NCBI RefSeq assembly: GCF_006265175.1
Contig: NZ_VDCQ01000068.1
Coordinates: 1 to 54,820, forward strand
Direction: 5' to 3'
From: Paenibacillus hemerocallicola
GTDB taxonomy: Bacteria > Bacillota > Bacilli > Paenibacillales > NBRC-103111
DNA: 54,820 nt
Position 1 is the first letter of the stretch; every line of letters begins with the position of its first letter. The position numbers and the translations under genes are program-made. The notes under the pieces were generated by a model, which saw nothing but the letters and a program-made list of their open reading frames with translations, made no database searches and had not been told where the DNA came from. Shown one piece after another: positions 16,928-25,587 of the stretch.

Positions 16928-17011
16928 GGCTCTCAGCCTCCTGGCGGGGTAGTTATGCCTTCATTATATCATGCCGGGCGCGGCCGCATTGCAGGCGAAT
17001 TCCGGGTGCGG

Positions 17012-17046
17012 CAAAAACCCGACCGGTTCGTGATCCGATCGGGTTC
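17012..17046 (-). terminator. Terminator of the secreted coiled-coil protein gene
   Basis: AACCCGAxCG and CGATCGGGTT pair around a 10-nt loop; AAAAA on the + strand gives the U-run on the minus strand. Confidence 0.65.
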
Positions 17047-17069
17047 CGTGCCGCGAGCCGGGCGCTGCT

Positions 17070-17900
17070 CTACTGCCCGGCCCGGGCGTCGGTTTGAGGC
17101 TGCGTCTGCGCCGGGGTCCGGTTTTTGTCCTGCTTGTGCTTCGGCGTCCTCGGCTGTACGGCTTGACCGTTCGCGTTCGGCTTCAGCTTGGCGATTTGGG
17201 CTGCCGTTTTTTCGTTGCCTTTTTTCAAGTCTTCGAGAATGGGGGCCAATGCCGCGCGGATGGCGTCCGCATCGTCGGCTTTAACCGCTTCGGTCAATTC
17301 TTGCCAATGCTTCATGGCGTCCTTGGCGGCGGCAACGGCTTCTTTTGGAAGCGCGTTTTTGAATCCGTCCTTCGAGGCGGCGAAAGGAACGGCGCGCGAT
17401 TTCAGTTGATTGCGCACTTGCTCCTTCGTAATCGCGCCGCTCTCGACCTTTTGCTTCAGCTCGTCCTGCTTCGTCTTCCACTGCTCCTGAAGCTGTTTCT
17501 TTTGAGCTTTTAGAGCATCCTGGACTCCCTGGTCTTTCAGCAGCGCCTGCAGCTGCTCGCGGAGATTTTGCTGCTCCGTCAGGACCGCTTTCCAATCCGC
17601 GAGCGTAGCCGGCGAATATTTCTCGGCCAGCAGCTCCAAATATTTGTGCTGGTTTACTTGATTCGCGGCCATTTTGTGACTGAGCTTTCCTTTGAAAGGA
17701 TTTTGACCGCGATCGCGGAAATCGTCGATCCGCTTGGCGAACGCTTCGTGTTTGTGCTTGGCCTCTATCGCGCGTTTCGCAGCGGGGCCGGCTTCCGCAC
17801 CCGGCTTCGTCTGTTCGGCGGCATAAGCGGCGGCCGGAACGATCAGGGCAAGCGCCAGCGCGGCCGGCAGCAAAGTTTTTTTCAAGCGGGGTCGTTTCAT
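17070..17900 (-). CDS. Secreted Lys/Gln/Ala-rich coiled-coil protein
   Basis: 276 residues with a signal peptide (basic MKRPRLKK, hydrophobic core, cleavage after AYA around residue 27). The mature part is almost wholly charged and helical, with strong coiled-coil character around residues 105-165 (EQQNLREQLQALLKDQGV and following) and a Pro/Gln/Thr-rich basic tail. No enzyme motif, lipobox or anchor. ATG follows GGAGGAC. Not recognised; possibly an envelope or matrix-associated protein. Confidence 0.75.
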   Translation of the reverse strand: MKRPRLKKTLLPAALALALIVPAAAYAAEQTKPGAEAGPAAKRAIEAKHKHEAFAKRIDDFRDRGQNPFKGKLSHKMAANQVNQHKYLELLAEKYSPATLADWKAVLTEQQNLREQLQALLKDQGVQDALKAQKKQLQEQWKTKQDELKQKVESGAITKEQVRNQLKSRAVPFAASKDGFKNALPKEAVAAAKDAMKHWQELTEAVKADDADAIRAALAPILEDLKKGNEKTAAQIAKLKPNANGQAVQPRTPKHKQDKNRTPAQTQPQTDARAGQ

Positions 17901-18015
17901 TCAATCGTCCTCCGATCCAATAATAGGACATCCGGGTTCCTGCACCTTTACTGTAACGGAGAAATGAGGGAGAATCATGAGAAGATTATGGGAAATTGTG
18001 AGAAACGGAGGCCTA

Positions 18016-18561
18016 TTATTGCCGCTGCGCCTTCCACCGCAGCTCGTCGTGGAGCTGGGTGAGCGAGTCGTCCAACCGTGCGGTCAACTCTTCCGTCAGA
18101 ACGAACGATCCGTCCTCCGAACGGGCGACCCATTGATCGGTCGCATAGACGCCGGTCAAAATGTTCGTGCAGCTCATGGCCGAGAGCACCGGCTTCAGGG
18201 CATAATCGATCGACAGCAAATGGGCGATCGTACCGCCGATGAACAGCGGAAGCGCGACTTTGCCCTGCAGTCCTTTTTGCGGCAGCAGGTCGAGGAACGT
18301 TTTCAGCACGCCGGTATAGGCGGCTTTGTACACCGGGCTCGCGACGATCAGCCCGTCCGACTTCTCGATCGTTTGAAGCGCTTGCCGGATGGCGGTGCTT
18401 GCGAAATTCGCCTTGATCAGATCCTCCGCAGGCAGATCGGCCGCATAGATCGTTTCGACCGTATTTCCCGCCTGCAGCAATTTGCTTTCCGCATAGCCGG
18501 TCAAGCCATGCAGCCGAGAGCTTCTGGAAGGGCTCCCGGATACGATAGTGATAATTGCCAT
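18016..18561 (-). CDS. ssuE: NADPH-dependent FMN reductase (SsuE family)
   Basis: Supplies reduced FMN to two-component flavin monooxygenases such as sulfonate or organosulfur monooxygenases. 181 residues, usual size; flavodoxin-like fold with FMN phosphate loop SGSPSRSSR near the N-terminus and SPVYKAAYTGVLKTFLDLLP, the SsuE signature. ATG follows AGGAGG. It lies downstream of two flavin-dependent oxidoreductase genes on the same strand, fitting a role as their reductase partner, though 382 bp separate them. Confidence 0.9.
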   Translation of the reverse strand: MAIITIVSGSPSRSSRLHGLTGYAESKLLQAGNTVETIYAADLPAEDLIKANFASTAIRQALQTIEKSDGLIVASPVYKAAYTGVLKTFLDLLPQKGLQGKVALPLFIGGTIAHLLSIDYALKPVLSAMSCTNILTGVYATDQWVARSEDGSFVLTEELTARLDDSLTQLHDELRWKAQRQ

Positions 18562-18943
18562 TGTTTGTTGTACCTCCTCGGTTCAGGGGACATAGTGTGC
18601 GAAAGCATAGACAGACGAAGCTAGGTTAACCAGCGGTCCATAATGAATTCAGCGTTCCCGGCGTTTTCCGACAAACGAAACACGGTAATCCGACACCGCT
18701 CCGACAGCGGGAAACGACGGCGGGAAGCGACGGCGCTTTTCGAGTTGGCGAGGCGAACCGACAGCAATTTTCGATTCGACGGCAAGGAACGACGGCGCTA
18801 TTTGACGGCGGTTGCCGACAAGACGCCGGCTCGGATGCGACACGGAACGCTCATGGCCACGCGTGGTCGAGGATCGTTCGGCTTGATCGCCCGGTCCGGA
18901 CCTGTGCTATTCTCCATAATATCGGCGAAAAGCAGGCAATCAT
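18562..18943. other. Intergenic region before ssuE
   Basis: 382 bp with no supported gene. It is rich in repeated CGACGGCG and CCGACA words (about 18655-18830) but no ordered repeat was made out. It must carry any separate promoter for ssuE; no convincing one was found. Confidence 0.4.
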
Positions 18944-20155
18944 TTAGACCAAGCCCAATTCATACTTGCCCACCGTCTCCCGCTGCTTGTCTACCGAGTC
19001 GTGCAGCGTCAACGTGCGGGCATTTCGGTAGTACATATCGAAGCCGTATGCGCGGGTAGCCGCCCTCGCCCCCATCACCTGGAAGACCGAGTTCGTAATG
19101 TCGAGCGACGTCTCGGTGGCAACGATTTTGGCGTGCGAGGCCGCGACGTGGACGGCAGCTTGCAGCTCGGGACGGTCGTTGTACGCTTGCAGCAGGCGAG
19201 CCGCACGCAGGACGAGCTGGCGGGCGGCGGCCAGCTTGGCAGCCATATCGCCCACCCGGAGCTGCGTAACCGGATCTTCGGCCGCCGACTTGGCATCCGA
19301 CCAAGAACGGGCCTTTTCCTTGACGTACCGCAGCGCTTCCCGGTAAGCGCCCGTGGCGATGCCGACAAACTGGGCGGCGAAATGGATATGGAACTGCGAG
19401 GCGAAGAAGGGGGCATGCCGCGAGTAGTCCCCAGGTCCTCCCATGATATGGAGCTCGGGGACGAATACGTTGTCGGCCGTAACCGTACCGCTGCCGGTAC
19501 CGCGCTGTCCCATACCGTCCCAGTCGTCCGCTACCGCAACGCCCGGTGCCGACAGCAGGACGACAGGCATCATGTACCGCTCCTCCTGATTGCCGTGGGC
19601 ATCGTCCGAGACGGATCGCCAAAATGCCCATTTCGCTCCGGGCGAACCTGTCGCGAATATTTTTTTGCCGTTCAGGATGAAGCCGCCATCCGTTTTGCGC
19701 AGCGTGCTTGCGAGAGCGAAGCGGCTCGCGTTCGCCTCGCTGCCGAAGCTGGCGAACAGATTGCCGCGTAGCACGTCATCGAAAAAATGCCGTTTCTGTT
19801 TCTCGTCGCCCATCGCATGAATGAGCTGAACGCCCGTATTGTGCAGCGCGAACACCTGTGACGTGGAGGAGCAATAGGAGGCCAGCTCCATCAGGGCGAG
19901 CACGAGCAGCACGACGTCTCCTTGAAAGCCGGCCCCTCTTCCTCCGTACGGCTCGGGAACGGCCAGCCCGATCAGGTCCGCCTCCCGAAGCGCATCGATG
20001 CCCGCTTGCGGGTAAGCTCCGTCCCGATCCGTTTGCTTGGCCGCCGGACCGATGCGCCGGTCTCCAAGCTCTCTGATCCGCGTAAGCAGGTCGACTTGCC
20101 GCTCCGAATATTCCAACCGTTCTACGGCGTTTGCATGATCTTCATGACTGAACAT
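18944..20155 (-). CDS. Acyl-CoA-dehydrogenase-fold flavoprotein (SfnB/DszC-like)
   Basis: 403 residues from ATG 20155, with AAGGGGA upstream. Three-part acyl-CoA dehydrogenase fold: helical N-terminus, beta barrel (LNGKKIFATGSPGAKW, MGQRGTGSGTV), helical C-terminus (QVMGARAATRAYGFDMYYRNARTLTLHD). The C-terminal YRNARTLTLHD with the surrounding operon suggests the SfnB/DszC-like group, which oxidises sulfur compounds with reduced flavin rather than acyl-CoA. The substrate is not visible. It directly follows the luciferase-like monooxygenase gene. Confidence 0.82.
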   Translation of the reverse strand: MFSHEDHANAVERLEYSERQVDLLTRIRELGDRRIGPAAKQTDRDGAYPQAGIDALREADLIGLAVPEPYGGRGAGFQGDVVLLVLALMELASYCSSTSQVFALHNTGVQLIHAMGDEKQKRHFFDDVLRGNLFASFGSEANASRFALASTLRKTDGGFILNGKKIFATGSPGAKWAFWRSVSDDAHGNQEERYMMPVVLLSAPGVAVADDWDGMGQRGTGSGTVTADNVFVPELHIMGGPGDYSRHAPFFASQFHIHFAAQFVGIATGAYREALRYVKEKARSWSDAKSAAEDPVTQLRVGDMAAKLAAARQLVLRAARLLQAYNDRPELQAAVHVAASHAKIVATETSLDITNSVFQVMGARAATRAYGFDMYYRNARTLTLHDSVDKQRETVGKYELGLV

Positions 20156-20171
20156 AGTCGCTGTCCCCTTC

Positions 20172-21542
20172 TTAGTACGAGCTACGCACCGTTTCCCGGA
20201 GAGCGGCTCCCGGATGGTGCTCCGGCAGCCGGGCGTATCCTTTGCCGAACAGGCGCTCGCGGAACGTCCCTTCCTCATAATCCTTCTTGTGAATGCCGCG
20301 CTTTTGCAGCTCTGGCACGACCAAATCGACGAAATCTAGATAGGAGCCCGGCAGCACGTACGGCTCCAGATTGAAGCCGTCCACGTCCGTCGCCTCGACC
20401 CAATATTGGATTTTGTCCGCGACCTCCTCGGGCGTTCCGACTACGGTCAAGCCGCGGAATCCTTTCTGCAGGAAATCGTCCATCACTTCGCGCACCGTCT
20501 TCTTCGTCTTGCTGTATTTGGTAAACCGGTCGGTATGGGTTTGGCCCATCTCGGTATGGACGTTCTCGAATACCGAATCCGGATCGAGCGCCGTCAGATC
20601 GATGCCGGTAACGCCGGCATAGCTCGACAGCGTCGCTTCCGCGCTCTGATAGCTCAAGTATTGTTCGTATTTGCGCTGCGCTTCCTCGCGGGTGCGTCCC
20701 GTGACGACCGACAATCCGGTAAATACTTTCACGAAAGACGGGTCTCTGCCGTATTCCCGGGCCCGTCTGCGTATATCGGCGATCTGATCGCGCAATACTT
20801 CGACCGTAGGCGCCTTGAGGAAGACGCCCTCGGCATGCCTCGCGGCGAAAGCCCGGCCGCGCTCGGAGCTGCCGGCCTGGAACAGGACGGGCGTCCGCTG
20901 GGGAGACGGCGAAGAGCCATGGTACCCGGTCAGCCGGAAATATTTGCCCTCGTGGGTAATTTTGTGGACTTTGGCGGGATCGGTGAATACTCTGTTTTCC
21001 CGGTCGATGAGGAGAGCGTCGTCTTCCCAGCATCCTTCCCACAGCTTGTAGCTCAGATCCAAATATTCGTCGGCGATGTCGTACCGTTCGTCGTGGGGAA
21101 CGAACTCGTCCTTGCCGAACAAATCGGCGGCCGATTTGTTGCTCGTCGTGACGACGTTCCAGCCGATGCGGCCTTTCGTAATATGGTCGAGCGTCGAGAA
21201 GCGGCGCGCATTGGCGTAAGGCGCCTCATAGGTCGTGGAGGTCGTCATCGTGAACGCCAAATGCTTCGTCGCCGCGGCCAAAGCCGGAATAAGCAGCATC
21301 GGATCGTTGCCCGGAATACCGGACGCCTCCCGGAACGCGAGCTCGACCCGCTGCTTGGGCGAGCCGTACGTATCGGCGAAAAACATGAAGTCGAATTTGC
21401 CGCGCTCGAGTATTTGCGCGATATTGGTCCAGTAGTCGATGCTGTTGTAATGAATCCGGTTTTGCTCGGGATGCGCCCAAATGCCCTGCGTCAAATGGTT
21501 GACGGCGTTCACTTCGAACACGCCCAAATGAATCTGTTTCAT
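20172..21542 (-). CDS. LLM-class FMN-dependent monooxygenase (NtaA/SnaA/DszA family), copy 1
   Basis: 456 residues from ATG 21542 (AAGGGA upstream). A TIM-barrel luciferase-like oxygenase using FMNH2 from a separate reductase. Family features: LERGKFDFMFFADTYG, PMLLIPALAAATKHLAFTMT, ARRFSTLDHITKGRIGWNVVT, PVLFQAGSSERGRAFAARHAEGVF. NtaA/SnaA/DszA-type enzymes, including B. subtilis YtnJ and YxeK, act on sulfur- or nitrogen-containing compounds. A second copy of the same length lies at 30918. It sits downstream of a peptide-type importer and 16 bp before the acyl-CoA-dehydrogenase-like gene. Confidence 0.9.
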   Translation of the reverse strand: MKQIHLGVFEVNAVNHLTQGIWAHPEQNRIHYNSIDYWTNIAQILERGKFDFMFFADTYGSPKQRVELAFREASGIPGNDPMLLIPALAAATKHLAFTMTTSTTYEAPYANARRFSTLDHITKGRIGWNVVTTSNKSAADLFGKDEFVPHDERYDIADEYLDLSYKLWEGCWEDDALLIDRENRVFTDPAKVHKITHEGKYFRLTGYHGSSPSPQRTPVLFQAGSSERGRAFAARHAEGVFLKAPTVEVLRDQIADIRRRAREYGRDPSFVKVFTGLSVVTGRTREEAQRKYEQYLSYQSAEATLSSYAGVTGIDLTALDPDSVFENVHTEMGQTHTDRFTKYSKTKKTVREVMDDFLQKGFRGLTVVGTPEEVADKIQYWVEATDVDGFNLEPYVLPGSYLDFVDLVVPELQKRGIHKKDYEEGTFRERLFGKGYARLPEHHPGAALRETVRSSY

Positions 21543-21590
21543 GATGCGTCTTCCCTTCTTCGTGAAGTAGTCGAGCGTTGCCATCGTATT

Positions 21591-22580
21591 CTAGGTCAAA
21601 TGGCAGGCGACGAAATGATCGGGCGCCGCCTCCCGCTTGGGAGGCGGCGTATTCCGGCATAACTCGGTCGCGTATGGGCAACGGGTATGGAACGTGCAGC
21701 CGGCGGGCGGATCGAGCGGAGAGGGCGGCTCCCCTTGCAGGATGATCCGCTCCTTCTTGCGGACCGGGTCCGGATTCGGCACGGCGGACAAAAGCACTTT
21801 CGTGTAAGGATGAAGAGGAGTCGAGAACAAGCTGTCGACGGGCGCTTCTTCGACGATTTTGCCCAAATACATGACGCCGATCCGGTCGGAAATATGTCGC
21901 ACCACGCCGATATCGTGGGCGATGAACAAATAGGTCAGCTTCAGCTCTGCTTGAAGCTGCCTCATCAGGTTGATCATTTGCGATTGGATAATGACGTCGA
22001 GAGCGGATACGGGCTCGTCGCAAATGACGATTTTCGGGTTCACGATCAATGCCCGGCCGAGTCCGATCCTCTGTCTTTGGCCCCCGGACAGCTCGTGCGG
22101 CAGTCTGTAATAGTGCTCGGCGGGCAGTCCGACGGTTCGAAGCATGCCGAACGCGCGCTCCGTCCGTTCCTTCGGGGTGCCGATCCCGTGGATCGCGAGC
22201 GGCTCCTCCAACGTTTTGCCTATCGTTCTTCGCGGATTGAGCGAGGAGAACGGATCCTGGAATACGATTTGCAGCTCCTGGCGCAGCGTCCGGAGCTCGC
22301 TGCGGGACAGGCGGAACAAATCGCGTTCCCGGTATACCGCTTCGCCCGCCGTCGGCTCCGTCAACCGCAGAAGCGTTTTGCCCAAGGTGCTTTTGCCGCA
22401 GCCGGATTCTCCGACGAGACCGTACGTTTCCCCCTCGTAGATGCGGAAGGAGACGTCGTCCACCGCCTTGACGACCGCTTTGCGGAAGCCGTTCGGCTGT
22501 TTGGCCGTATAATAGGTTTTCAGTCCGTTCACCTGCAGCAGCGGGGTGGCAACGGGACGGCTTTCGCCCGATACGGTCAT
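21591..22580 (-). CDS. Oligopeptide-type ABC transporter ATP-binding protein (DppF/OppF-like)
   Basis: 329 residues. Walker [10 protein letters not shown], signature LSGGQRQRIGLGRAL, Walker B IVICDEPVSALD, H-loop IAHDIGV, and the C-terminal oligopeptide/dipeptide extension with PPAGCTFHTRCPYA, whose cysteines are typical of Opp/Dpp ATPases. Starts 3 bp after the stop of the companion ATPase, with GGAGGCG before ATG. Energises the importer formed with the neighbouring permeases. Confidence 0.92.
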   Translation of the reverse strand: MTVSGESRPVATPLLQVNGLKTYYTAKQPNGFRKAVVKAVDDVSFRIYEGETYGLVGESGCGKSTLGKTLLRLTEPTAGEAVYRERDLFRLSRSELRTLRQELQIVFQDPFSSLNPRRTIGKTLEEPLAIHGIGTPKERTERAFGMLRTVGLPAEHYYRLPHELSGGQRQRIGLGRALIVNPKIVICDEPVSALDVIIQSQMINLMRQLQAELKLTYLFIAHDIGVVRHISDRIGVMYLGKIVEEAPVDSLFSTPLHPYTKVLLSAVPNPDPVRKKERIILQGEPPSPLDPPAGCTFHTRCPYATELCRNTPPPKREAAPDHFVACHLT

Positions 22581-22583
22581 CGT

Positions 22584-23582
22584 TTACGCCTCCATTCCGT
22601 CGATGTGATCGGCGTGCCAGCAGCGAACCGCCGTACCGTCCTTCAGCCCGGTCAGCTCGGGCATATCGTTCCGGCACTTGTCGTCCGCATAGGCGCACCT
22701 CGGTGCAAACCGGCAGCCGCCGGGCACGTCGTGAAGCGAAGGCACGCTGCCCTCGACCGCCTTCAACGGCTTCGAGCGGTCGCCGTCCAGACGCGGAATG
22801 GCCTGCATCAGGCCGATCGTATACGGATGGCGCGGCTTCGCGAACAGCGTGCGGGCATCGGCCGTTTCCACGACTTGTCCCAAGTACATGACGACGACCC
22901 GGTCGCATACTTCGGCCACGAGGCCGAGATCGTGGGTGATGAGCATGACGCTCATGCCGAGCTTGCGGTTCAGGCTGACAATGAGCTCCATAATTTGTGC
23001 TTGGATCGTCACGTCCAGGGCGGTTGTCGGTTCGTCGGCAATGAGCAGGCCGGGCTCGCAGGCGAGCGCGATGGCGATCATGACGCGCTGGCGCATCCCG
23101 CCGGACAGCTGATGAGGGTATTCGCCGACCCGGCGTTCGGGAGCGGGGATCCCCGTCAGGCGAAGCAGGTCGACCGCCTTCCGGTATGCTTCCTTCTTGC
23201 CCGTCCGGCGATGAAGCCGGATCGTCTCGGCGATCTGGTCGCCGATCGTATACACCGGATTGAGAGAACTGAGCGGATCTTGGAAAATCATCGATATGTC
23301 ATTGCCGCGAATGTCCCGCATTTGCCGTTCGCTCAGCCCGAGCAGGTCGCGTCCGTCATACGAAATCCGTCCTTCGTAGGAAGCGGTGCGCCTCTCGTCG
23401 AACAGCCGGAGCACGGATTGGGCGGTCACGCTTTTGCCGCAGCCGGATTCGCCGACTACGCCCAATATTTCGCCTTTGTTCACATGAAACGACACGCCGT
23501 CTACCGCCGCCACAGGTCCGGCCTCCGTGTAAAAACGCGTTCTAAGCGCTTGAATGTCCAACAAAATCTGCTCGTTCGGCAT
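22584..23582 (-). CDS. Oligopeptide-type ABC transporter ATP-binding protein (DppD/OppD-like)
   Basis: 332 residues. Walker A GESGCGKS, signature [15 protein letters not shown], Walker [16 protein letters not shown]-loop ITHDLGL and the C-terminal cysteine segment [28 protein letters not shown] precedes ATG. Pairs with the DppF-like ATPase to form the heterodimeric motor. Confidence 0.92.
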   Translation of the reverse strand: MPNEQILLDIQALRTRFYTEAGPVAAVDGVSFHVNKGEILGVVGESGCGKSVTAQSVLRLFDERRTASYEGRISYDGRDLLGLSERQMRDIRGNDISMIFQDPLSSLNPVYTIGDQIAETIRLHRRTGKKEAYRKAVDLLRLTGIPAPERRVGEYPHQLSGGMRQRVMIAIALACEPGLLIADEPTTALDVTIQAQIMELIVSLNRKLGMSVMLITHDLGLVAEVCDRVVVMYLGQVVETADARTLFAKPRHPYTIGLMQAIPRLDGDRSKPLKAVEGSVPSLHDVPGGCRFAPRCAYADDKCRNDMPELTGLKDGTAVRCWHADHIDGMEA

Positions 23583-23660
23583 ATCGCCGCCTCCTTTCCC
23601 GTATCCGAAGTCACTATCCGCACTTCGATTGGCCCGGCTTTCTCGCCGCCTATGATAAGG

Positions 23661-24572
23661 TCATTGCCGCGATTTGCCCTTCCGCGCTTGCCTCGTATGC
23701 GGATCGAGCAAATCCCGCACGCCGTCCCCGAACAAGTTCATCGCCAGCACCGACACCATAAGCGCCAAGCCCGGAAACAGCGTCATCCACCACGAGTTGT
23801 AGATGAACATTTTACCGTCCGACAGCAGATTGCCGAGACTCGGGGTAGGAGCGGGAATGCCGGCACCGAGGAAGCTCAAGGCCGCCTCCACGATAATCGC
23901 TTCTGCGAAAACGAACGAGCCTTGCACGATAAGCGGGGATAGCGTATTCGGCATAATGTGCAGCCAGACGATCCGGGTATGGGAGGCGCCGAGCGCCCGC
24001 ATCGCCTCGATATACGTTTGCTCCCTAGCCACGAGAGCGGCCGAGCGGACGACTCGGGCGACGGAAGGGACGAATACGACGATGAGGCAGACGATCAGGT
24101 TGCCCGCGTTCGGACCGAGCGCGGCCATAATCGCGATCGCGAGCAGCACGGCAGGAAAAGCGTACAAGCCGTCCATAAAGCGCATAAGCAATTGATCGAG
24201 CCATTTGTACATGGCGGAATACAAACCGATAACGAGACCGAAGGCGGATACGGCCAAGGCGACCGCAAAGCCTACCTCGGCCGATATTTTGGTCCCGTAG
24301 ACGACTCTGCTGAACACGTCTCTGCCGAAGTTGTCCGTGCCGAACCAGTGACCCGGGCTTGGCGGGGTCAGCCGTTTGACGATATCGACGTCCTGCGGAT
24401 CGCGTGCGGCGATCCACGGCGCGAACAGGCTGACGACGGCGAGCAGGACGATTAGCGCGATGCCGGCCATAGCCGCTTTGTTCGCCAGCAGCCGGCGATA
24501 GAACAATCTTCGCTGACTGCCCGCCAGCGTCGAACGTTCGGCGACACGGGCGTCTGAAGCGATTTCCGTCAT
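23661..24572 (-). CDS. ABC transporter permease (DppC/OppC-like)
   Basis: 303 residues from ATG 24572 (AAGGAGGAGG upstream). Six membrane spans, the first at about 35-57 after a cytoplasmic N-terminus; FGTDNFGRDVFSRVVYG and the EAA-type loop EAMRALGASHTRIVWLHIMPN are typical of DppC. A 78-bp spacer separates it from the DppD-like gene. Confidence 0.92.
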   Translation of the reverse strand: MTEIASDARVAERSTLAGSQRRLFYRRLLANKAAMAGIALIVLLAVVSLFAPWIAARDPQDVDIVKRLTPPSPGHWFGTDNFGRDVFSRVVYGTKISAEVGFAVALAVSAFGLVIGLYSAMYKWLDQLLMRFMDGLYAFPAVLLAIAIMAALGPNAGNLIVCLIVVFVPSVARVVRSAALVAREQTYIEAMRALGASHTRIVWLHIMPNTLSPLIVQGSFVFAEAIIVEAALSFLGAGIPAPTPSLGNLLSDGKMFIYNSWWMTLFPGLALMVSVLAMNLFGDGVRDLLDPHTRQARKGKSRQ

Positions 24573-24594
24573 TTCGTCTTCCTCCTCCTTTCCG

Positions 24595-25542
24595 TTACTT
24601 GCCCAGTCTGATTCTCGGATCGACGGCGGCATACAGCAGATCGACGATCAGGTTGACCGCGACATAGACGAACGCGATGAACAGCACGAGCCCTTGAATG
24701 ACCGCATAATCTCTCCGTTCCACGGAATGGACGAGCATTTGCCCGATGCCCGGAATATTGAAAATCGTTTCCACTACCGCAGCCCCGGCCATAAGCGTGC
24801 CGAACGTTCCTCCGACCACTGTAAGGATCGGAATAAGCGCGTTGCGCAGCACATGCTTGTATACGAGAGCCCGTTCGCTTACGCCCTTGGAGCGCGCCGT
24901 CCGGACATAGGGCTCGTTAAGCACCTCGAGTACGGAGGAACGGACGATTCTCGCGATGACCGCGGATATGACGACGCCGATCGAGACGGCCGGCAATATT
25001 AAATATTGCAGGAAGTTCCACAACCCGTCGCTTAAAGGAGCGTATCCGGAGACGGGAAGCCACCTCAGACGAACCGCGAACAGCAGGACGAGAAACAGGC
25101 TGAGCAAAAAGCCGGGAATCGTAATGCCGAGCAGCGAGTAGGCGGTAAGAGCTTTGTCGGCGAATTGCCCTCTTCGGACGGCCGCCCGGATACCGAAAGG
25201 CACCGCGATGGCGAGCGCCACGAGCTCGGCCAGCAGTGCCAGCGATACGGTAGGCTGGAGGTGCTCCGCGATCGCTTCCGAGACGGGCTGCTTCAAGAAA
25301 AACGAATTGCCGAGATCCCCTCGCAGCGCCCCGCCGACCCAGCGCAAATATTGTTCGACAAGCGGGAGGTCGAGTCCCATCTGCCCGCGCAGCTGGCGGA
25401 TCGTCTCCTCGTCGGCGCCGTCCCCTAGCATGACCCTGGCGGGATCGCCGGGAATCAAGTAAATGATCAGAAACACGACGACGGACATGATGACGATAAC
25501 CGGAAGCAACGCCAGCAGACGTTTCATAATGTAAGTTCCCAA
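24595..25542 (-). CDS. ABC transporter permease (DppB/OppB-like)
   Basis: 315 residues. TTG at 25542 is chosen as start because GGAGG lies 8 bp upstream, whereas the next ATG (25527) would be about 23 bp away. N-terminal MKRLLALLPVIVIMSVVVFLI is the usual DppB first span; LIPGDPARVMLG, the EAA-like RTARSKGVSERALVYKHVLRN and PGIGQMLV follow. Second gene after the substrate-binding protein. Confidence 0.92.
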   Translation of the reverse strand: MGTYIMKRLLALLPVIVIMSVVVFLIIYLIPGDPARVMLGDGADEETIRQLRGQMGLDLPLVEQYLRWVGGALRGDLGNSFFLKQPVSEAIAEHLQPTVSLALLAELVALAIAVPFGIRAAVRRGQFADKALTAYSLLGITIPGFLLSLFLVLLFAVRLRWLPVSGYAPLSDGLWNFLQYLILPAVSIGVVISAVIARIVRSSVLEVLNEPYVRTARSKGVSERALVYKHVLRNALIPILTVVGGTFGTLMAGAAVVETIFNIPGIGQMLVHSVERRDYAVIQGLVLFIAFVYVAVNLIVDLLYAAVDPRIRLGK

Positions 25543-25587
25543 AACGGACTCCTCCTCGCCGCTACTCGAACGCTTTCGTTGTTAGCG

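Noticed and set aside
21687-23942. Open frame of 751 codons on the + strand
   Set aside because: Antisense to three ABC transporter genes with Walker and permease motifs; no domain is visible and no start signal.
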